From assembly GCF_001428665.1 (NCBI RefSeq), contig NZ_LMIJ01000015.1, positions 1-54,768 on the forward strand: a DNA stretch of 54,768 bases. The letters run 5' to 3'. The position numbers were made by a program, and so were the translations under genes. The notes under the pieces were generated by a model. That model saw nothing but the letters and a program-made list of their open reading frames with translations. It searched no databases and had not been told where the DNA came from. Shown one piece after another: positions 49,480-54,768 of this stretch. Every line of letters starts with the position of its first letter. Positions within the stretch are counted from its first letter, which is position 1. Source of the stretch: Acidovorax sp. Root219. GTDB lineage: Bacteria > Pseudomonadota > Gammaproteobacteria > Burkholderiales > Burkholderiaceae_C.

Positions 49480-49864
49480 GCGCGCAGTGTAGGGGGCCGG
49501 GCGATTGCGTGCGCTGATGGGGCCGTTGCCAGCCTGTACGGGTGGATACAGGTCCCAACGGGCCCACGGCACCCCGGCAGTCAGTAAAAAGTCAGCACCC
49601 CTGCGGTCATGCCGCAGTGGCAGCCAGAGGTGCTGAAACCGGCCAGCCGGGCCGTGTTCCAGAGGCGGCATTCGGGTATACGCGCATGCCCTGGGCGCAC
49701 CGCGCGCAGCCTCGCACTGTCACCTAGGCGTTTATACATAGGCATTAGTCCCAGTATCTGCGCAGGGGCTCACCCGCATACGATGCGTTGCAACAAATAA
49801 GCATGCATGGAGACCTTGTTGCAAGGCTCTTCCACCCTGCACACAACGGAGCAGCCAAGGCGCA
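49480..49864. other. Divergent intergenic region before the liv operon
   Basis: The 385 bases contain no convincing gene. A TATACA at 49733-49738 could be a -10 box for livG, but no good -35 is seen. TAGGC occurs directly repeated at 49725 and 49739. The perfect inverted repeat at 49788-49824 is described separately. I found no RNA gene or riboswitch motif. Confidence 0.5.
49788..49824. promoter_or_regulatory. Perfect inverted repeat upstream of livG (candidate operator)
   Basis: TTGCAACAA at 49788-49796 and TTGTTGCAA at 49816-49824 are exact reverse complements, with a 28-base centre-to-centre spacing (nearly three helical turns). They lie 41-77 bases before the livG ATG. Spacing suits a dimeric regulator binding one face; an RNA hairpin with a 19-base loop is the alternative. 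Confidence 0.5.
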
Positions 49865-50635
49865 ATGAGCGACGTCATCCTCGAAACCACCAGCCTGACC
49901 AAAGAGTTCAAGGGCTTCACCGCAGTCAGCGATGTGAACCTGGCCGTGCGCCGGGGTTCCATCCATGCACTGATCGGCCCCAATGGCGCAGGCAAGACCA
50001 CGTGCTTCAACCTGCTGACCAAGTTCCTGGAACCCACGTCGGGCGTCATCCGCTTCAACGGCCATGACATCACGCGCGAGCAGCCCGCGCAGATCGCGCG
50101 GCGCGGCGTCATCCGCTCGTTCCAGATCTCGGCCGTGTTTCCGCACCTCACGCTGATGGAGAACGTGCGCCTGGGCCTGCAGCGCAAGCTCGGCACATCT
50201 TTCCACTTCTGGCGCAGCGAGCGCAGCCTGCACCAGCTCGACGACCGGGCCATGCAACTGCTGACCGAAGTGGGCCTGGCCGACATCGCCGACGAAGTCA
50301 CCGTGAACCTACCCTACGGCCGCAAGCGTGCGCTGGAGATCGCCACCACCCTGGCCATGGAGCCCGAACTCATGCTGCTCGACGAGCCCACCCAGGGCAT
50401 GGGCCACGAAGACGTGGACCGCGTCACCCAGCTCATCAAAAAGGTCTCGGCCGGCCGCACCATCCTCATGGTGGAGCACAACATGAAAGTCGTCTCCACC
50501 ATCGCCGACCGCATCACGGTGCTGCAGCGCGGCGCCGTGCTGGCCGAAGGGCCGTACGCCGAAGTCTCCAGCAACCCCCAGGTGATGGAGGCCTACATGG
50601 GCACCACCGACGGCCAACTGCAGGGAGCCCACTGA
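49865..50635 (+). CDS. livG: Liv-type ABC transporter ATP-binding protein LivG
   Basis: This is one of two ATPases of a hydrophobic amino acid-type (HAAT) uptake system. The 256 residues have Walker A GPNGAGKTT at 38-46, the family region between (RRGVIRSFQISAVFPHLTLMENV), and Walker B LMLLDEPTQGMGHEDV. The usual LSGG signature is replaced by LPYGRKRALEIA, which is normal for some LivG. It overlaps livF by one base. Confidence 0.95.
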   Translation: MSDVILETTSLTKEFKGFTAVSDVNLAVRRGSIHALIGPNGAGKTTCFNLLTKFLEPTSGVIRFNGHDITREQPAQIARRGVIRSFQISAVFPHLTLMENVRLGLQRKLGTSFHFWRSERSLHQLDDRAMQLLTEVGLADIADEVTVNLPYGRKRALEIATTLAMEPELMLLDEPTQGMGHEDVDRVTQLIKKVSAGRTILMVEHNMKVVSTIADRITVLQRGAVLAEGPYAEVSSNPQVMEAYMGTTDGQLQGAH

Positions 50636-51348
50636 TGGCCGGCACCCCCGCACTCGAAATCAAGAACCTCGAAGCCTGGTACGGCGAATCGCATGTGCTG
50701 CACGGCGTGGACATCGTCGTGCAGCCCGGCGAAGTGGTGACCCTGCTGGGCCGCAACGGCGCGGGCCGCACCACCACCATGCGGGCCATCATGGGCCTGA
50801 CCGGCGCGCGCAAGGGCTCCGTCAAGATCCACGGGGTGGAAACCGTGAACATGGCCACGCACCGCATTGCCCACCTGGGCGTGGGCTACTGCCCCGAAGA
50901 GCGAGGCATCTTCTCCAGCCTCTCGTGCGAGGAGAACCTGCTCTTGCCCCCGCAGCTCAAGACCGGCACGCCCGGCATGTCGGTGCAGGAGATCTATGCC
51001 ATGTTCCCCAACCTGGCCGAACGCAAGAACAGCCAGGGCACGCGCCTGTCGGGCGGCGAGCAGCAGATGCTGGCCGTGGCCCGCATCCTGCGCACCGGCG
51101 CCAAGCTGCTGCTGCTCGACGAGATTTCCGAAGGCCTGGCGCCGGTGATCGTGCAGGCCCTGGCCCGCATGATCACCATGCTGCGCGAGAAGGGCTACAC
51201 GGTGGTCATGGTGGAGCAGAACTTCCGCTTTGCCGCGCCGCTGGCCGACCGTTTCTACGTCATGGAGCATGGCCGCATCGTCGAGAAATTCGGTGCGGCC
51301 GAGCTCGAAGTCAAGATGCCGGTGCTCACCGAGCTGCTGGGCGTCTGA
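50635..51348 (+). CDS. livF: Liv-type ABC transporter ATP-binding protein LivF (Walker A Arg)
   Basis: This is the second ATPase of the HAAT system, 237 residues. Signature RLSGGEQQMLAVARIL, Walker B LLLLDEISEGLAP and the H-loop region are standard. The Walker A reads GRNGAGRTTT at 39-48: Arg45 (codon CGC at 50767-50769) replaces the nearly invariant Lys that contacts the ATP phosphates. The start overlaps the livG stop (TGATG). Either this branch uses Arg, or the site is impaired and LivG supplies hydrolysis. Confidence 0.95.
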   Translation: MAGTPALEIKNLEAWYGESHVLHGVDIVVQPGEVVTLLGRNGAGRTTTMRAIMGLTGARKGSVKIHGVETVNMATHRIAHLGVGYCPEERGIFSSLSCEENLLLPPQLKTGTPGMSVQEIYAMFPNLAERKNSQGTRLSGGEQQMLAVARILRTGAKLLLLDEISEGLAPVIVQALARMITMLREKGYTVVMVEQNFRFAAPLADRFYVMEHGRIVEKFGAAELEVKMPVLTELLGV

Positions 51349-51412
51349 CCCGACAGCAGCAGCACCCGCTCCGATCCTCTTCACCACCACCCACCCACAG
51401 GAGACAAAAACC

Positions 51413-52609
51413 ATGAAGAACCAACTCAAAGTGCTGGCCTTGATGCTCGGCGCAGCAGGTCTTGCAACGTCGGCTGCACACGCGCAGGACAAGGTCAAGA
51501 TCGGTTTCATCACCGACATGTCCAGCCTGTACGCGGACGTGGAAGGCAAGAACGGCGCGCTGGCCATCCAGATGGCCATCGACGACTTCGGCGGCAAGGT
51601 GCTGGGCATGCCCATCGAACTGATGAGTGCCGACCACCAGAACAAGGCCGACATCGCCGCCTCCAAGGCGCGCGAGTGGATCGACACCCAGGGCCTGACG
51701 ATGATCTTCGGCGGCACCAACTCCGGCACCGCCCTGGCCACGGCCAAGGTGGCGTCCGAGAAGAAGCGCGTGTACATCAACAACGGCGCGGCCAGCTCGG
51801 CACTGACCAACGAGCAGTGCTCGCCCTACACCGTGCACTATGCCTATGACACCGTGGCGCTGGCCAAGGGCACGGGATCGGCCATCGTCGATACCGGCGG
51901 CAAGAGCTGGTACTTCCTGACCGCCGACTACGCCTTCGGCCACGCGCTCGAAGCCGACACCACCACCGTGGTCAAGGCCAAGGGCGGCAACGTGGTGGGT
52001 GCCGTGCGCCACCCGCTCAATGCGTCGGACTTCTCCTCCTTCCTGCTGCAGGCCCAGAACTCCAAGGCCCAGATCCTGGGCCTGGCCAACGCCGGCGGCG
52101 ACACCATCAACGCCATCAAGGCCGCCAAGGAGTTCGGCATCGGCAAGACCATGAAGCTCGCTGGCCTGCTGATCTTCATCAGCGACGTGCACAGCCTGGG
52201 CCTGCGCAACACCGAAGGCCTGCAGTTCACCACCAGCTGGTACTGGGACCTGAACGACGAGACGCGCAAGTTCTCGGCCCGCTTCTTCGAGAAGACCAAG
52301 CGCATGCCGACCGAAATCCAGGCCGCCGACTACTCGGCCACGATGAACTACCTCAAGGCCGTGGAAGCCGCCAAGAGCATCGATGCCGACAAGGTCATGA
52401 CCACCTGGCGCGGCATGAAGATGAACGACTTCTTCGGTTCGGGCCAGCTGCGTGCCGATGGCCGCTACGTGCACGACATGTACCTGATGGAAGTCAAGAA
52501 GCCTTCGGAATCCACCAAGCCATGGGACTACTACAAGCTCGTGAAGAAGCTGCCCGGCGACACGGTGTTCACCACCAAGGCCGAGAGCAAGTGCCCGCTC
52601 TGGAAATAA
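51413..52609 (+). CDS. HAAT-type periplasmic substrate-binding protein
   Basis: This 398-residue solute-binding protein of the Peripla_BP_6/LivK type has a Sec signal peptide (1-24, cleavage at AHA|QDKVKIGF). IGFITDMSSLYADVEG, GGTNSGTALATAKVA and the hinge region are typical. It is longer than E. coli LivK and resembles members that bind amides or aromatic acids as well as branched-chain amino acids, so the ligand is left open. AGGAG lies 9 bases before the ATG. It stands between livF and livH. Confidence 0.92.
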   Translation: MKNQLKVLALMLGAAGLATSAAHAQDKVKIGFITDMSSLYADVEGKNGALAIQMAIDDFGGKVLGMPIELMSADHQNKADIAASKAREWIDTQGLTMIFGGTNSGTALATAKVASEKKRVYINNGAASSALTNEQCSPYTVHYAYDTVALAKGTGSAIVDTGGKSWYFLTADYAFGHALEADTTTVVKAKGGNVVGAVRHPLNASDFSSFLLQAQNSKAQILGLANAGGDTINAIKAAKEFGIGKTMKLAGLLIFISDVHSLGLRNTEGLQFTTSWYWDLNDETRKFSARFFEKTKRMPTEIQAADYSATMNYLKAVEAAKSIDADKVMTTWRGMKMNDFFGSGQLRADGRYVHDMYLMEVKKPSESTKPWDYYKLVKKLPGDTVFTTKAESKCPLWK

Positions 52610-52659
52610 GCCCCCGCCCACCGACCTGATCCACTTCGCACCTCCTGCCGCCTTCGCCC

Positions 52660-53544
52660 ATGGAAATCTTTGGTGTCTCATTGCCAGGCCTGTTGAGCCA
52701 GCTCCTTCTGGGGCTGGTCAACGGATCCTTTTATGCAATCCTCAGCCTTGGGCTGGCCGTGATCTTCGGCCTGCTCAACGTCATCAACTTTGCGCATGGA
52801 GCGCTGTTCATGACCGGAGCACTGATCACCTGGATGGCCATGAACTACCTGGGCCTCGGCTACTGGTGGATGCTGTTGCTGGCGCCGCTGGTGGTGGGGG
52901 TGTTCGGGGTGGTGATCGAGCGGCTCCTGCTGCGCTGGATCTACAAGCTCGACCACCTGTACGGGCTGCTGCTCACGCTGGGCCTCACGCTGCTGATCGA
53001 GGGGGTGTTCCGCTCCATCTACGGCGTGTCGGGCCTGGGCTATGACACGCCCGAGCTGCTCGAAGGCGCGACCAACCTCGGCTTCATGATCCTGCCCAAC
53101 TACCGGGCCTGGGTGGTGGTGGCCTCGGTGGTCGTGTGCCTGGCCACCTGGTATGTGATCGAGAAGACCAAACTCGGCGCCTACCTGCGCGCCGGCACCG
53201 AGAACCCGCGCTTGGTGGAGGCCTTCGGCATCAACGTGCCGGTGATGGTGACCCTGACCTATGCCTTCGGCGCGGCGCTCGCCGCCTTCGCCGGCGTGCT
53301 CGCCGCGCCGGTCTACCAGGTCACTCCGCTGATGGGGCAGAACCTCATCATCGTGGTCTTCGCCGTGGTGGTGATCGGCGGCATGGGCTCCATCATGGGC
53401 TCCATCCTCACCGGGCTGGGCCTGGGCGTCATCGAAGGCTTCACCAAGGTGTTCTACCCCGAGGCTTCTTCCACCGTGGTGTTCGTCATCATGGTCATCG
53501 TTCTCCTCATCCGCCCCGCCGGCCTGTTCGGCAAAGAAAAATAA
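52660..53544 (+). CDS. livH: Liv-type ABC transporter permease LivH
   Basis: This is one of two inner-membrane permeases of the HAAT system, with 294 residues and about eight helices. Conserved motifs: GLVNGSFYAILSLGLAVIFG near 20-40, NFAHGALFMTGA, and VVIGGMGSIMGSILTGLGLG near 245, which is the cytoplasmic coupling loop contacting the ATPases. It follows the binding-protein gene by 50 bases. Confidence 0.95.
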   Translation: MEIFGVSLPGLLSQLLLGLVNGSFYAILSLGLAVIFGLLNVINFAHGALFMTGALITWMAMNYLGLGYWWMLLLAPLVVGVFGVVIERLLLRWIYKLDHLYGLLLTLGLTLLIEGVFRSIYGVSGLGYDTPELLEGATNLGFMILPNYRAWVVVASVVVCLATWYVIEKTKLGAYLRAGTENPRLVEAFGINVPVMVTLTYAFGAALAAFAGVLAAPVYQVTPLMGQNLIIVVFAVVVIGGMGSIMGSILTGLGLGVIEGFTKVFYPEASSTVVFVIMVIVLLIRPAGLFGKEK

Positions 53545-53559
53545 GCAGGGGCTGCTCGC

Positions 53560-54558
53560 ATGAATCTCAAGAACCTTGCCCCTATCGGCTACGGCCTGCT
53601 GCTGCTCTCCTTGATCGCCGCGCCCTTCCTGGGGGCCTACCCCGTCTTCGTGATGAAGCTCATGTGCTTTGCACTGTTCGCTTCGGCCTTCAACCTGCTG
53701 CTCGGCTTCACCGGCCTGCTGTCCTTCGGCCATGCGGCCTTCCTGGGCGGCGCTGCTTACGTGGCCGGCCATGCCATCAAGGTCTGGGGCCTGACGCCCG
53801 AAGTGGGCCTGCTACTGGGCACGGCCGGCGGCGCGCTGCTGGGCCTGCTGTTCGGCTGGCTGGCCATCCGCCGCCAGGGCATCTATTTCTCGATGATCAC
53901 GCTGGCCCTGGCGCAGATGCTGTTCTTCGCCTGCCTGCAGGCCCCGTTCACCGGTGGCGAGGACGGCCTGCAGGGCGTGCCGCGCGGCAAGCTGTTCGGC
54001 GTCATCAGCCTGCAGAGCGACCTGGTGATGTATTACGTGGCGCTGGTCATCGTGACGCTGGCCTTCCTGGTCATCGTGCGCACCATCCACTCGCCGTTCG
54101 GGCAGGTGCTCAAGGGCATCAAGGAGAACGAGCCGCGCGCCATCTCCCTGGGCTACGACACGCACCGCTTCAAGCTGCTGGCCTTCGTTCTCTCGGCCGC
54201 CCTGGCCGGGTTGGCGGGTTCGCTCAAGACGCTGGTGCTGGGCTTTGCCACCTTGTCCGATGTGCATTGGACCGCGTCCGGGCAGGTGATTCTGATGACC
54301 CTCGTGGGCGGGCTCGGGACTCTCTCCGGGCCACTGATCGGGTCGGCTGTGGTGGTGATGCTGGAGAACAAGATTGGCGAGTTCGGTAACTTGCTGGCTG
54401 CGCTGACCAGCGTGGAATGGTTCAAGACGCTGGGTGAGTCGGTCACCATGGTCACGGGGTTGATCTTCGTGATCTGTGTGTTGTTGTTCCGGCGCGGGAT
54501 TATGGGGGAGATCATTGCGTGGCTGGCCAGCCGTCGGGCATCAGGTTCGCGGCACTGA
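53560..54558 (+). CDS. livM: Liv-type ABC transporter permease LivM
   Basis: This is the second permease, 332 residues with about ten helices. Key motifs: NLLLGFTGLLSFGHAAFLGGAAYV near 45-70, RRQGIYFSMITLALAQMLFF, and the coupling loop GGLGTLSGPLIGSAVV near 250-265. It starts 15 bases after livH. A hairpin-rich tract begins 37 bases after its stop and may end the transcript. Confidence 0.95.
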   Translation: MNLKNLAPIGYGLLLLSLIAAPFLGAYPVFVMKLMCFALFASAFNLLLGFTGLLSFGHAAFLGGAAYVAGHAIKVWGLTPEVGLLLGTAGGALLGLLFGWLAIRRQGIYFSMITLALAQMLFFACLQAPFTGGEDGLQGVPRGKLFGVISLQSDLVMYYVALVIVTLAFLVIVRTIHSPFGQVLKGIKENEPRAISLGYDTHRFKLLAFVLSAALAGLAGSLKTLVLGFATLSDVHWTASGQVILMTLVGGLGTLSGPLIGSAVVVMLENKIGEFGNLLAALTSVEWFKTLGESVTMVTGLIFVICVLLFRRGIMGEIIAWLASRRASGSRH

Positions 54559-54595
54559 GGTTCTTATTGTCCCCATGCCTTTGTTGAGGGCGGAG

Positions 54596-54613
54596 GCCGG
54601 GTCTCGGCCCGGC
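54596..54613 (+). terminator. GC-rich hairpin after livM
   Basis: GCCGGG / CCCGGC is a perfect 6-bp stem with a 6-base loop, 37 bases after the livM stop. No U-tract follows directly. Together with the next hairpin it could terminate the liv transcript. Confidence 0.4.
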
Positions 54614-54620
54614 GGCCGAG

Positions 54621-54768
54621 GTACTTGTTTTTTGCTTCGCCAAAGAAAAGTACCCAAAAGAAAGGCGACCCCGCTGCCCGTGTCCCCACTCGCCTGGCGG
54701 CGAGCGGGGCAGCCTGCGATGCTCGGTCCTGGGGTGTGCCGCAGAACTCGCTGCGTTCTTCGAACTCC
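54621..54768. repeat. Hairpin-led dispersed repeat at the window end
   Basis: An imperfect 14-bp stem with a 5-base loop (54621-54634 with 54640-54653, ends GTACTT / AAGTAC, loop CTTCG) leads into AAAAGAAAGGCGACCCCGCT and further GC-rich sequence to the edge. I recognise this as a repetitive intergenic element frequent in Comamonadaceae genomes, from memory rather than a search. No CDS is seen; the element is cut by the window end. Confidence 0.5.

Noticed and set aside
49611..49635. TGGCAGCCAGAGGTGCT as a sigma-54 promoter for livG
   Set aside because: The GG and GC are one base too far apart for RpoN, and conserved TTGC is missing.

Overview
The window is GC-rich chromosomal DNA of a betaproteobacterium, most likely Comamonadaceae (Acidovorax-like). 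This is inferred from the gene order (tpiA-secG-tRNA-Leu-nuoA-N followed by DUF2818 and DUF1178 genes; moaE-clpB; the minor-pilin cluster ending in pilE next to ribD), from the protein sequences, and from a terminal repeat of a type I associate with this family. No phage, insertion sequence, CRISPR array or obviously foreign island was seen. The genes are dense and intact, with no frameshift or pseudogene that I could identify.

Layout. 1-3.1 kb, minus strand: a DHDPS/NAL-family aldolase preceded by an attenuator-like leader, a small hypothetical gene, an acyltransferase-3 membrane protein and another small hypothetical gene. 3.1-8.6 kb, plus strand: a 76-residue hypothetical protein overlapping moaE, clpB behind a textbook sigma-32 promoter, a small membrane protein and a coniferyl-aldehyde-dehydrogenase-like enzyme. 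8.5-11 kb, minus strand: a two-component pair (LuxR-type regulator, then a membrane hybrid kinase). It is divergent from a protein made of one adhesin-type beta-repeat. 11.8-15.2 kb: a GNAT acetyltransferase, a PrmC-like methyltransferase, a hypothetical gene and dusC. 15.2-19.7 kb, minus strand: a two-HKD phospholipase D lipoprotein (cardiolipin-synthase type), amtB with a sigma-54/NtrC-like control region, and ribD. 19.7-26.6 kb, minus strand: a type IV pilus minor-pilin and adhesin operon (fimT-pilV-pilW-pilX-pilY1-pilE) that looks lower in GC.

26.6-32.2 kb, plus strand: rpsO with its terminator, pnp with a long leader stem that looks like an RNase III autoregulation site, a quinone oxidoreductase, tpiA, secG and tRNA-Leu(GAG). 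32.2-47.6 kb: the complete 14-gene complex I operon nuoA-N plus DUF2818 and DUF1178 genes. 47.7-49.5 kb, minus strand: an MsbA-like ABC exporter. 49.9-54.6 kb, plus strand: a five-gene HAAT/Liv-type uptake operon (livG-livF-binding protein-livH-livM). Its LivF has Arg in place of the Walker A Lys. The window ends in a hairpin-rich dispersed-repeat sequence.

Most of the window is conserved housekeeping: respiration, translation and RNA decay, stress disaggregation, molybdopterin, nitrogen uptake and pilus assembly. The least ordinary signals are regulatory: the leader ORF with competing hairpins upstream of the aldolase, the repeat cluster around the amtB promoter, and the pnp leader stem. A few proteins also stand out: the single-repeat protein at 11.2 kb, the LivF Walker A substitution, the His-rich NuoL loop, and the unrelated ORF in the place where moaD is expected.
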